Positions 20,770-30,702 of a stretch of 64,000 nt of DNA are shown here, piece after piece. The stretch covers positions 806,001 through 870,000 of the forward strand of contig NC_091281.1 of NCBI RefSeq assembly GCF_042100115.1, in the 5' to 3' direction. The position numbers and the translations under genes were made by a program. The DNA comes from Alternaria dauci. Lineage: Eukaryota; Ascomycota; Dothideomycetes; Pleosporales; Pleosporaceae. Numbering within the stretch: the stretch's first letter is position 1; each line of letters opens with the position of its first letter. A model generated the notes under the pieces. The model was not told the DNA's origin and searched no databases. It saw nothing but the letters and a program-made list of their open reading frames with translations.

Positions 20770-22133
20770 GCTTGGACGTGTTGGACTTGGTGTGGAGCGG
20801 CACGGAGGTGTGGCTCGAGATGGTGGCCCGTCCCGAGATTGATTAATGCTGCGTCATCCATGGCCAAGCGTCCGCAGGTCTGTCGTAGGTGTAGGCCTTG
20901 AACTAAACCCACCCAGGTATCACAATGATCAACTTCACCACCCGTGGACCTTACAAACCTACATGTGGCTACTGAGACACAGGAATCTGTCTCCTCCTTT
21001 TCGAATACTCTGCAGCCATCGAGAAGCACTTTCGAGGCGCGCACGCTCGCGACACCTGTCATGACGTCAGGCAAAGCAGTAACAGCCTTTCCAATCTTAT
21101 GTTTCCCATTTCCTGGTAGTGTCTCGGAATTTCGCGAAACTTGTGGATAAACTCAACCACTTACAATCTGAGGCAACTTGAAAGGTGTCTTCGAATGCTG
21201 GTCCAAGCACATCCTCCGCAGCTTTGGTAATCAAGCTACTTTTAGATCTTTCGTTGCCTGACCTCGCAACTGATGTTCAACATAATAGTAACTCGAATTT
21301 TCGCGCACAGGTACATCTCCACGATACTTGACCTGTCAAGCGCGTATCGAAATCGACAACGTTATAATGAAGTCTCTGAATGCTCTGCGGATAAGATAGG
21401 AGTTCAGCAGTTCCGCTTACGATCACAAACACCAAGCGTCAGCAGATATGAGCTAACGAATCCAATACTCTCCACAGTTGGGTGTGCAGTGGCTTTTCTT
21501 GCAATTCTCCCCTCCTGTTCACTGCATAGTTCTACTAGGCTACACACGTGGTTATTTCCTCCCCTACTAACAGATTTGATACTTTGCAAAAGCTTTGCCT
21601 AGGCCTCTCTAGCCAAGCAAAAGGAGTGGAATGCTGTGAGCGAAAGCTTAGGAAAGCTTGACCATTATCCGATTTGCTCAAGCTCGTCGTACGATGGGTG
21701 ACACCTTCTGCGAGTGTCTGACAGGCGTCCAGCGAGGCTGTGTCTTGTGCCAATCGCGACTCAGCTCGGAACCGGCTATACGCGTCTACGTGAAAGCAAT
21801 GATGCGATAGGTCCGCGAGGGTAACCCAACTAGGAATAGTCGAATTTCCTTCAGCGCAGGTAACATCCAGAGCGATCATTGCTAAAAATTCTGTGTCAGG
21901 CCTATACTGTGCTCTGGATTGGCTGCATGTAATGTTCAACGCCCTGGAATTTGATTCATCGCTACACATGTCTCTTGCCTCTATACTGTCCTATTTGGGT
22001 GAGCTGTCCGCAACTGCAAGCACAGCACAACATATAAGGTGTCAGTGTCTGGAACGATGAGCGAGTTCAAGTCACCCGTTCGTGCTCTGTCTGCACTTGT
22101 CTTGTTTTCATTTTATCTTTGCGGTTATCAATC
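20770..22133. promoter_or_regulatory. Divergent intergenic region between DUF92 and MFS genes
   Basis: 1364 bp between outward-facing start codons. A TATA-like CATATAAGG at 22031-22039 lies about 100 bp upstream of the MFS ATG. A 144-codon minus-strand frame (21969-21535) has no recognisable domain and I do not accept it as a gene. Confidence 0.5.
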
Positions 22134-24266
22134 ATGGCGATATATCTTTTCAAACTCATCCGGAGAAAGCTGAGGGAACGTGAAACTCAAAAGGCCATCC
22201 CAACTACAGATGACTCCCACATAGTACCAGAGCCTGCCCCAGGACAAGAACTCCAAGACTATCCAAACATACATAGCCATGGAGTTTCTCAGGACTCAAC
22301 AGGAAGCTACATCAATTTCCTTACGCCTGAAGAGACAGCACAACAGGAGGTAGAAGCTCGCCAAAGAAGGACGCGTCAGTTGAAGTTGATGGTGGGACTC
22401 GTGTTGCCCAACTTCCTCGCTGCCATGGATGTGACTATCGTTGCTCCAGCTATTCCACTCATATCATCTCACTTCGGTACTACGTTCCATTCCGACCACT
22501 CGGTCTCCAATAACCACGTGCTAACATATATCCCTAGATCAGCTATCTGGAAGCTTCAACTGGATTGTGGCAGCTTATACGCTCACATTCACCACATTCA
22601 TTCCTGCATCAGGCCAACTAGCGGACATATACGGTCGCCACTTCGCACTTCAATTCGAGATGTTTTGGATCATGATCGGAAGCATACTCTGTGCTACCGC
22701 CCAGTCCTGGAGCATGTTGCTTGCCGGCCGTGCATTGCAAGGCCTGGGTGCTGCTGGTATCGTGAGTTTGAGTCGTATCATTGTGTCTGATGGATCGACC
22801 TTGGCGGAGAATTCGAGAAGTACCTCGGTCCTATCGTTGATCATGGGATGCAGGTAAGTTCTCGTTCGGTTCGATCGAGGAACTGGTACTGATCGTGTTG
22901 AATTAGTTATGCTGTCGGTCCAGTCATCGGTGGCTATCTTGTAGATGTGAGTTGGCGGTACATCTTCGTTCTCCCGATCGGCGTCGCAGTGATTGCCATG
23001 GTCATCATCTTCTTCGTCATGCGCAATGAGCTCGCACAGGGACGTGCCACGACCGCACCAGGCACACCGCGCCTTTCCGGCTACATCTCCAGTCTGGCCA
23101 TCATCGACTGGCCTGGCCTAATCATGTTCATCTTCGGAGTAGGCTGCATAATCCTGGCCATACAATGGGGTGGAACACAGTATTCCTGGGGCTCGGTTCC
23201 GGTCATCGTCCCTCTCATCGTCGGCATTGTTCTGTGCGTCGCTTTCTTCATCTGCGAGTACTTTCTAGGCCCCGGCCGCGCCGTGGCAAGACTCTTCCCT
23301 CGTCAAGTTCCCATGATTCCCTCCACACTCTTCCGCAAAAAGGACACAGCGCTGCTTATGATTATCAATTTCTCCGCCGGTATCTCCATGGTCTCGGCTT
23401 TCTACTTCCTGTCCTACTACTGGCAGCTTGCGGAGGGCTACTCATCCAGCCAAGCCGGTGTACAACTCCTCTATTATACGCCCGGTCTAGGTGTAGGTGT
23501 CTACATTGCAGCTCGCCTATGTAATAGTTGGCCAAGACAAACCTTCTCTCCTCTGCTCATCGGTTCCATCGTCGAGGGCGTTGGTCTTGCTCTGCTCACC
23601 TATTCGATATCCATCCGCCACATTACACTGGTGAAGGTCTTCCTCGCTGTATCAGGCGCAGGGACAGGGTTACGATTCATGCCCATTGCCCTCCACGCCG
23701 CAGGCATCTGGTCAACGCGCATCCCCAGTATGCAATCGTTGCTTTCCTTCATGGTACCTCTGGGAGAGACAGTTGGCATCGCCATGATGGGATCGGTCTT
23801 TTCAAATAAGCTTTCTGTGTTCCTAGCGCGAATCAACCCCGGAAATGGTATTTCGTTGCCTGGCACTGGCGCACCCAGCCTCCAGCTCTTGAACAGTCTT
23901 CCTGCAGCAGCCAAGACGGAAGTGCAGGATGCGGCTGCCAAGGCGGTGATGTGGTCTTTGATTTCCGTGCTGCCTTTTGTTGCCGCAGCCATTATTGCGT
24001 CCTGCTTTCTGGGCAATGTGTGGATTGGACAATCGGCGAGCAATGGCAACGAGGGGGAACCGGCACGCCCAGCAGAAACAGGCAAGGTTATGTATGGCGT
24101 TTACATGCTTGCGCTTTACACTAGAAAAGTTGGGGAGCAAAAGCGAGATCTGGATGTCAACATCTCAGATGAGATGGCGAAGGGAAGAGGACATTTGCGT
24201 GATGGTATTGCAAGCGCGACAGCGTCAAAGAAGAAAGAGTTTAGGGCAGTCGATAGCTTAGTGTGA
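22134..24266 (+). CDS. MFS drug/toxin efflux transporter (DHA2-type, 14 TM)
   Basis: Proton-coupled exporter of the major facilitator superfamily, plasma membrane. Exons 22134-22476, 22538-22853, 22907-24266 (introns 61 and 53 nt) give 672 residues. A hydrophilic N-terminus of about 90 residues precedes the first helix VGLVLPNFLAAMDVTIVAPA (the LDxTIV-like motif with Met-Asp-Val). After intron 1 the order is QLSGSFNWIVAAYTLT, GQLADIYGRH (motif A), AGRALQGLGAAGIVSL (motif B), then SYAVGPVIGGYLVD and SWRYIF across intron 2 (motif C). The C-terminal tail is long, charged and cytosolic. It resembles fungal DHA2 multidrug/mycotoxin pumps; the substrate is unknown. It lies alone, not with biosynthetic genes. 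A TTG upstream is in frame but the ATG at 22134 is the natural start. Confidence 0.94.
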
Positions 24267-24520
24267 AGATTTTCATAGACAAAGACTGTAATCTATCTCT
24301 TCCAAGACTTTCTTACACAACCTTTAGTCACTACTACGCTTGCTTTAGGTCTCGCCTGCCGACAATTTATACCCACATAAAGATAACCGTGGACAACATC
24401 AAGCCACACTTTAACAACGTCTGACAGTCAGTCGTCACTAACCACTCTCTCGGCCGTCCCTGGACTACTGCTATCTTCTCCACCACCGACGTGGTGTATC
24501 CAAACGAGGCGGCTCGCATG

Positions 24521-26854
24521 CTAACAGATTCGCTCATGCGGCTCCCTCCAGGGTACTTCAAGTAATTCGAATATCTTCTTCTCACTCCTCCCCTCTACCA
24601 AGACACCCTCGTTCAGCTTCTCGCCCCTTCTCCTTCGATGAACGTCCTTGTACAGCCCTTTCTGATTCAACCTCATATTCTTCTTACGTGCCAGCAGTCG
24701 GATACTGCGATTGAAAATGTCATTGCCAGTGAAGTATATCAGAGCAGCTCCCATTTCCTCTTCTGGTACAAGGAGAAAGTCCATCCTGCGCCAGACTTTC
24801 GAGGTCGGGAGACAGGAAGCTCCATGCCACTTTGACCCTGTAGGGTCGTTGGATCGAGAGGTCGCTAGAGATGCTTTCAAGAATCCAGTTTTGTAGAGAC
24901 GAGGGACGAGGACTTCGAATACGGTCCTCCGCATGGCGGCAAGCGAAGTCCCGGGTTTCGTAAGCATCATATCGATGTCGCCCGAGTCTTCTGCGCCGCG
25001 GCGATAGCTACCCATGATGGTGGCTTTGAATTTCGGATCGATCTTCTGCAACTCTTTGGCGACGATAGCGCCGTGTGCTTCTACCTCAGCGCGTGGTATT
25101 CTGGAGTTGAAGTCATCGTAATGCTCTACGCCGACCTTGTTGCTCTCGGTAAGCTTCGCTTTGATTCGAAGATCGTCGAGCGTACGATAACCCGCTTGTA
25201 CCCATCTATTAGCCTGAACAAGTCCGGCACCATAGACACCGAGGAACAAGCGAAGCACCGAATCAATAGGATCATCTTGTGTACTTTCCAGTCTGCGAAG
25301 ACGATCAGTGAGCACAATCTCTTCAATCTTGTCGGCTAGTCGCAAACCAATCCCAGGAAGTGCTGCAGCTTGTTTCGCTGTCGTGATCTTGACCTTCTGC
25401 TTCTTCAATGTAGTTATACACTTGCGGTAGCTTATCGAACGCCACGTATCCTGCATCTGCTCGTAGTGTTTGCACATCTGGTCCAAAATTTCAATGGTTC
25501 GGGCATTCGGATTCAGGGACGTATAGCCTTGAGCACCTGGATCCATACACTGGAATACGCTGTTGTTGAAGGGCTTCTTGTCGCGAATTGCTGATGCTTT
25601 CGAAATGAAGTTAAACTTATCCGGTAGTTTGGGAGTCGTTGCCTCGGGCTCTTCGTCTGTACCTGAGTCCTGCACGTCCTCTATACCGCTTGATACTGGA
25701 GACTCTACTTCCTCATCTTCCTCCAGCGGTAAGTGTGCGGTGGCTTTGGTTTCCATTATAGCTCGAGAAAGATCATCGTCGAACTTATCGATAGTCTTTG
25801 GCTGTATAGCTTTCGTAGGGCTCGAAGACTCCATGACAAAGCTATCTCCAACAGTTTCGTCACAAGGGCCAATTGAAGCTATATCTCCTGCGAGCTGGGT
25901 AGCAGGAACATATTCTTCTTCTGAGAGTGAACCAGCATGCTGCAAGCATGCAGCCATTTGTCGTGTTGACGACTTAACCTGCAGCGACGTCTGCGATGCG
26001 GCCAAAGTATCCAATGTTAGCGTCGGCTGATTAAGTCCTCTGCTATCTAGCACGCCTTTGGGAGCAAAGCGTGGCCAGCTCGGGTCTTGGAGCCCTCGAA
26101 ATTGTACACACTCCGGAACGTATGGTTCGTACTTGACTAGTACAACATCCTTGGGGAGTTCTGGCATGTTCAGATGTTTCAGCAAATCCATGTATATGTG
26201 TTCTTCACCATCCATGATGACGTGTGTGATATCTTCTCTCCATGTCTTGACCCAAGCAGCTCCAAGTTGTATCACTTTGTGTATACGACGTCTCCGAGTT
26301 CCGAAAATGTCGTTGTTCGGGTAGAAGTATACGACTTTGCCCTTGAAATACTGCTTGTACTCAGGTTCCAGCTGGATGTTGGTTGCTGGTTTGAGGTTCC
26401 TCTTATTCCCGCACTCTCGAGGGATGTCGCCTACCCGAATGTAGAACGGTGTAAGATCTTTGTCAGCTGTCCCAGGCGGAGATGATGCCCTTTTCAGCTT
26501 GGTTTTCGGACCGGCTGCTGTTGCCGTTGTCCTAATGCGTGATTTATTGGCTTGGAAGCCTCTGGTATGTTCTGATTCGGGCGCAGTAGATGAGCGCATC
26601 GGCTTACGACCCTCCTGTCGCTTTGTCTCGCGTAGTTTCCTTGCATGCGCTTCGAATGCCTCTCTCGGTGTCAGTCCAAGAAAGCTACTCGTTTGCCTTG
26701 TGAGAGATGGGGGTCTCGTGATCCTCGGTTCTCCTAGTGCTTGTTCGAGTTTATTCGCGTTGTTGTTTTGGGTATCTTGCGCATCGTTGGAGATGTCCAA
26801 GAGGTCGTAATCTTTGAAATAGGCTTCCTTGGCTGCAAGCTCGGATTCCGACAT
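24521..26854 (-). CDS. POL4: DNA polymerase X family enzyme (POL4 / lambda-mu type)
   Basis: Gap-filling polymerase of base-excision repair and non-homologous end joining, nuclear. Single exon, 777 residues, longer than yeast Pol4 (582). In order: a disordered basic N-terminus; a BRCT-like domain (about residues 165-265, including VVYFYPNNDIFGTRRRRIHK and THVIMDGEEHIYMDLLKHL); a long acidic/Ser linker; the 8-kDa helix-hairpin-helix region (KQAAALPGIGLRLADKIEEI); then the palm. Catalytic GSYRRG starts at residue 615, the metal-binding aspartates are D626 and D628 (GDIDMML), and the third is D692 (RRMDFLLVP). YFTG at 707-710 sits at the sugar-discrimination position (steric gate), as in Pol lambda, and R/N in FNRSIR completes the thumb. 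All catalytic residues are intact. Convergent with the MFS gene (254 bp apart). Confidence 0.95.
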   Translation of the reverse strand: MSESELAAKEAYFKDYDLLDISNDAQDTQNNNANKLEQALGEPRITRPPSLTRQTSSFLGLTPREAFEAHARKLRETKRQEGRKPMRSSTAPESEHTRGFQANKSRIRTTATAAGPKTKLKRASSPPGTADKDLTPFYIRVGDIPRECGNKRNLKPATNIQLEPEYKQYFKGKVVYFYPNNDIFGTRRRRIHKVIQLGAAWVKTWREDITHVIMDGEEHIYMDLLKHLNMPELPKDVVLVKYEPYVPECVQFRGLQDPSWPRFAPKGVLDSRGLNQPTLTLDTLAASQTSLQVKSSTRQMAACLQHAGSLSEEEYVPATQLAGDIASIGPCDETVGDSFVMESSSPTKAIQPKTIDKFDDDLSRAIMETKATAHLPLEEDEEVESPVSSGIEDVQDSGTDEEPEATTPKLPDKFNFISKASAIRDKKPFNNSVFQCMDPGAQGYTSLNPNARTIEILDQMCKHYEQMQDTWRSISYRKCITTLKKQKVKITTAKQAAALPGIGLRLADKIEEIVLTDRLRRLESTQDDPIDSVLRLFLGVYGAGLVQANRWVQAGYRTLDDLRIKAKLTESNKVGVEHYDDFNSRIPRAEVEAHGAIVAKELQKIDPKFKATIMGSYRRGAEDSGDIDMMLTKPGTSLAAMRRTVFEVLVPRLYKTGFLKASLATSRSNDPTGSKWHGASCLPTSKVWRRMDFLLVPEEEMGAALIYFTGNDIFNRSIRLLARKKNMRLNQKGLYKDVHRRRRGEKLNEGVLVEGRSEKKIFELLEVPWREPHERIC

Positions 26855-27241
26855 TGTAGAGAATTCTGGAAGTCAATGGTTGAGTCTTTACGAATGCAGT
26901 GATGTTGCCTCAATTTGGGTCGTTGGTGACAACGGCTCCACTTGAGTGCGTTCAATGTTGAATATGATGGGTGCGAGGTGGTCATCGGAGGCAACTCCGA
27001 AGACGTATTTCTCCACTATAGGGCCCTCTACGTTGAGGACAGGTACCGTTAGTCATGCTTGTGATGACCCGGCAATGTGCAGATGTTGAAGGAGGTGCGG
27101 GACATGACCGAGGCAGTAGCGCGTGCAGGGATGTCGGTTGACGCGAAAGCACGTGGTATTTTGTCCGCATTGATACTAGTTCAAGACTCGCACTCGTCAT
27201 TTCTTGTGTCTGGGGGAACAAATATATACTCCACATCTGAA
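26855..27241. promoter_or_regulatory. Divergent promoter between POL4 and ATP10
   Basis: 387 bp separate the two opposing start codons. The ATP10 frame is open upstream to 27077, but the residues there look unlike a mitochondrial presequence. No specific site recognised. Confidence 0.5.
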
Positions 27242-28192
27242 ATGCTGCAACCACGGATAACAAGGCCATTGCGGCGCACGTTCCTTGATCTCTCATCGAT
27301 ATGCGCAAGGTGCCAGGGCCGACTCACAATATCGCCAATTGCAAGGCAACCATTCGCTCGACCTTTTACCTCTATACAGACTCTGCGTCAGCAAGCAACT
27401 TCTCCCAAGCCCGCTCCCGGCTCACCCTCCCCCGATCCCAAAGATGAAGACATATTCATCCCGAAGCCTCTCGGTCGTCCCATCGGTTTCAGCAGACCTC
27501 CACAAGCGGGCGAAAATACTAGCGTTCCCAAGACCAAAAAAGACTACTCCGGCATGAGCATGTCGGAGCGGAACCTCGAGAAGCGCAAAGATCTGGTGGA
27601 GAAGTGGGGCACAAACTACTTCCGTGATTTCAAGAATATCCGCAAGTACAGGTCAGGAAAGACATTCATGGCAAACCCGAGAATCTTCAAGAAAGAGGCT
27701 GCGCTATACTTTCCCAACTTTCACGGAGACACACTCGAAGGAAAGGACAAGGACACTACAGACGTGCTCCAAGGCAAGATTAGCGTTGTGAATGTGTTCA
27801 GTTCGGACTGGGGGATGCGCCAAGTGGATACGTTCACAGGGAAGCAAACGAATGCTGGGCTGCACAATATTCTTGCACAAAATCCGGGGGTTGCGCAGAT
27901 GGTGGATATCAACATCGAAGAGAACAGCATGAAAGCTCTGATCATATCCTTGTTTCAGTGGCGCTTGAAGGCCTCCAAAGCGAAGGAGGATTGGGGGAAG
28001 TACTTTATCGTAAAGAGAGGCGTTAGCGAGAGGATAAGGGAGACAATCGGTCTGTTGAACGGCAGAGTGGGCTATGTCTACCTGGTAGACCAAGACTGCA
28101 AGATTCGATGGGCGGGTAGCGGGGACGCGGAGGGGACAGAGATGGAAGACATGAACCGGGGTTTTGCGAAGATGGTCTCTGAAGCCCAGTAG
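27242..28192 (+). CDS. ATP10: Mitochondrial ATP synthase assembly factor ATP10
   Basis: Inner-membrane assembly factor that chaperones subunit 6 into the Fo sector of ATP synthase. One exon, 316 residues starting MLQPRITRPLRRTFLDLSSI, an Arg/Ser-rich presequence with no acidic residue in the first 15, fitting mitochondrial import. Family motifs follow: RRDLVEKW-type KRKDLVEKWGTNYFRDF, RSGKTFMANPRIFKKEAALY, YFPNFHGDTL, VVNVFSSDWGMRQVDTF, AQMVDINIEENSMKALIISL, and near the end GRVGYVYLVDQDCKIRWAGS. The C-terminal thioredoxin-like fold lacks the CxxC pair, as in known ATP10. Assignment is strong. Converges with GOS1, 214 bp away. Confidence 0.95.
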   Translation: MLQPRITRPLRRTFLDLSSICARCQGRLTISPIARQPFARPFTSIQTLRQQATSPKPAPGSPSPDPKDEDIFIPKPLGRPIGFSRPPQAGENTSVPKTKKDYSGMSMSERNLEKRKDLVEKWGTNYFRDFKNIRKYRSGKTFMANPRIFKKEAALYFPNFHGDTLEGKDKDTTDVLQGKISVVNVFSSDWGMRQVDTFTGKQTNAGLHNILAQNPGVAQMVDINIEENSMKALIISLFQWRLKASKAKEDWGKYFIVKRGVSERIRETIGLLNGRVGYVYLVDQDCKIRWAGSGDAEGTEMEDMNRGFAKMVSEAQ

Positions 28193-28406
28193 TGCTTTTT
28201 ACAACACATGTATTGGGGGCATGATGACGACATGTAACGATATCTTGTACAGCATACGGAAGACTCCAATTCCTACGATACCCGAAACCTCTGGAAACAT
28301 AACTGTAATCATACAGGCCCAAGACGCCTTACGCATAGCATGCCAATGAAAGTCATGAGGATATCCAGCCCGCTTGAACGCCCAGAATGAAGATGTGCAA
28401 CCCAGC

Positions 28407-29157
28407 CTACCTGAACCATAGCAGCATCAAGAAACAGAATGCGATGAAGCTACCCAGTATGATACCGTCGCGGCGCTTCTTTGTCCCAATCCTCCCAATC
28501 AAACTGTTGATGCCTGGCACTTGACTTGCTGCGCCCACTATCCTCCGGTTGATGCTTGTCAGCGTTTCCCTTTGCAGGTTGAAGTTCTCTTGTACAGCAT
28601 ATGCCTGACTGAGCACCGAGTCGGCCACGTTGTGCGAGTTGTCGATGCGATTTCTCTCGTCAAGCATGTAGTCTGCCTCGGCTTGCTCTGGGTTCGCAGA
28701 CCGGTATGCATCGATGTCCGACCGTACATTGGAGAGGAGGTTCGCCCTGTTGCGGGCATCGTTGAGGGTAGACTTTAAGCGCGCGAGCTCGCGACGGTGG
28801 TCTGAAAGCACTTCGCGGTGTCTGGCGAGGTTGTTCTGCTTCACGGCTGAGGAGCCGTGTGTCGATTCGGAGTCGAGGAGCCGTGACAGCTGGGCGACAA
28901 GTCCATCTCTCTGCTCGAGAATTTCCTGCAGTCTAGTCTCGACGCGCACCTCCTCTTCTGAGGGTTTCGCGGGGATGTTTGGCGTCGAACCAAACTGCGA
29001 GTATGTGTGGAACAGCGTCTCTGTCTGCCGTGGCTGGTTAGCAGGGCTCCAGCGAAAGCCGACTAAGTCCGTTGCAGCAGTGAATGGAACCCACTTGTTG
29101 TTCGAGAGTGCGCGCTTGCTGACGCAGCTGCGCCCATCCGCCGCCCGTGGAAGACAT
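28407..29157 (-). CDS. GOS1: Golgi Qb-SNARE GOS1
   Basis: Golgi SNARE for intra-Golgi and endosome-to-Golgi fusion. Two exons, 29157-29095 and 29024-28407, separated by a 70-nt intron, give 226 residues. The N-terminus MSSTGGGWAQLRQQARTLEQ continues across the intron into QTETLFHTYSQF, as in GS28-family proteins. A coiled Habc-like region follows, then the SNARE motif with the central glutamine in FNLQRETLTSINRR. The protein ends with a single transmembrane helix (IILGSFIAFCFLMLLWF) and stop, the tail-anchor layout of SNAREs. Assignment is strong. Confidence 0.95.
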
Positions 29158-29412
29158 GTCGAGCACTATGGTATCTTGACAGGCAGAGGCGGCAGCAATG
29201 GACCCTAGACTTCTGGCATGATGAGGGTCGCACCTGCCCTGGCGCGGGCTACGCTACGCAATGCACGGCCAAGGCGCTAATCCACCTTGGGGTTCGCGCC
29301 GACAGTTTAGCGGCCACAGTCGAATTCGACCTGGAGACAACACCAAAAGTATTTCGTCGACGACACGCGAGACCCCATCCACATTACCCGGTCCTACTAA
29401 CACACAGTCAAA

Positions 29413-30123
29413 ATGGTATGTCTATGCTCTCAGTTATCTGTCCAGAACGGCAATTGCGTCGCGCAGCCATGGATCGCCGACGGTGGAGGGGTCAGGCTGT
29501 TGCACCCTCCGCTAGTGGTGCTGCGCAGGATTTGAGATTTTACGATTGCGAGAACATGTGCTGACTTGATGCCTCCAGTCTACTCCCAAGGTCGTACGTA
29601 CACCCTCGCTCGCGCAAACACCACCGTCCGATTTCGTGCTCACAACCACCGCAGAAGACCGCCCAGCTGTGGAACAAGTCCAAGGATGAGCTCGCGTCCC
29701 AGCTCACCGAGCTCAAGTCGTATGTCGCCGAACACGGAACACTGGCAGGCAAGACGGAATGCTGACGGACGTAAAGGGAGTTGATCCAGCTCAGGACCGC
29801 CAAGGTCACCGGTGGCTCCAACACCAAGCTCACCCGCATTCATGACGTCCGCAAGGGAATCGCCAAGGTCCTCACCGTCATCAACGCCAACCAGAGGGCT
29901 CAGCTCAGGCTCTTCTACAAGGGCAAGAAGTGCGTTTAGGCCGACTTGGAAGCTGCAGGACAAATTTCTAACACCGCCTAGGTACACTCCCCTCGACCTT
30001 CGCCCCAAGCAGACCCGCGCCATCCGCCGAAGACTCACCAAGCACGAGGCTTCGCTCGTCACCGAGAAGCAGAAGAAGAGGAACACACACTTCCCCCAGC
30101 GAAAGTACGCCGTCAAGGCATAA
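29413..30123 (+). CDS. RPL35: 60S ribosomal protein L35 (uL29)
   Basis: Ribosomal protein at the exit tunnel rim, binding 25S rRNA and nascent-chain factors. Five exons: 29413-29415 (ATG alone), 29579-29593, 29655-29719, 29777-29929, 29982-30123, giving 125 residues, the usual fungal length. The joined product starts [20 protein letters not shown]; later motifs are [59 protein letters not shown], and the ending [10 protein letters not shown]. The introns are 163, 61, 57 and 52 nt. The third ends in AAG instead of CAG or TAG (branch CTGAC nine bases upstream), which is the only acceptor that keeps frame. Like UMP1, the initiator codon stands alone on exon 1. Confidence 0.96.
29416..29578 (+). 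other. First intron of RPL35 (isolates the start codon)
   Basis: 163 nt, GTATGT to CTCCAG, longer than the gene's other introns. Ribosomal protein introns often host snoRNAs or regulatory elements, but I could not identify clear C/D or H/ACA boxes here. Confidence 0.85.
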
Positions 30124-30702
30124 GCGTGCTTTCGTGAAGGTGTTTCCTCTTTTCTTCCTTTGTCTCTCATGAAGCATTGCATTGCCGGGGCTTTTCCAGC
30201 TAGCGACTCACCAGTGTACCCTTAGTACCATACTCCAACGGGGCGAGGAAGGTGGGATAGCAGATGGGAATGGACGGACAGGGCGATCTTTAACGGAAAT
30301 GGGTTGGCGTCCATGTCAAGATCTATGAATAAAAAGTTCAGACAAGCACGGAATGATACCTCATGATTTGTGAAAGGAATCTACCTTGTTTCCGCGATTC
30401 CATGAGCAACGTCCGATGCGCCTGAAGTACGAACTATGACTGCTAAAAGCATGCGAGTGGGTAATGTAACCCTTACGAATTGACCAATTTTGCTAGCGCC
30501 AGGGTACTTCTTTTTTTCCAACGCGCTGGCTCTACATTCAGTCTTTACTATATTAGTGGATACGTGCTATCTCCTATTGACAGAACTTTTGCGCTTGAGC
30601 CAAGAAGACAATACTCGCCCGTCAGACATACACCCACATCACCAGCCAATAGTTTCAATCGCCACACTGTCTTCTACGCTACAAGACCCTCTTCATGCTC
30701 TT
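30124..30702. other. Convergent 3' region of RPL35 and ERG8
   Basis: 579 bp between two facing stop codons. Contains the AATAAA noted separately. No gene seen. Confidence 0.5.
30328..30333 (+). terminator. AATAAA polyadenylation signal downstream of RPL35
   Basis: AATAAA lies about 205 nt after the RPL35 stop codon. The distance is within the range of fungal 3' untranslated regions, so it may direct RPL35 mRNA 3'-end formation. Isolated hexamers occur by chance. Confidence 0.4.

Noticed and set aside
21535..21969. 144-codon minus-strand open frame in the DUF92-MFS intergenic region
   Set aside because: No domain; the interval is expected to be a divergent promoter.
526..24266. A secondary-metabolite gene cluster including the P450, acyl-CoA synthetase and MFS transporter
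   Set aside because: No backbone synthase is present and the genes are separated by housekeeping genes (KIN17, UMP1) over 20 kb.
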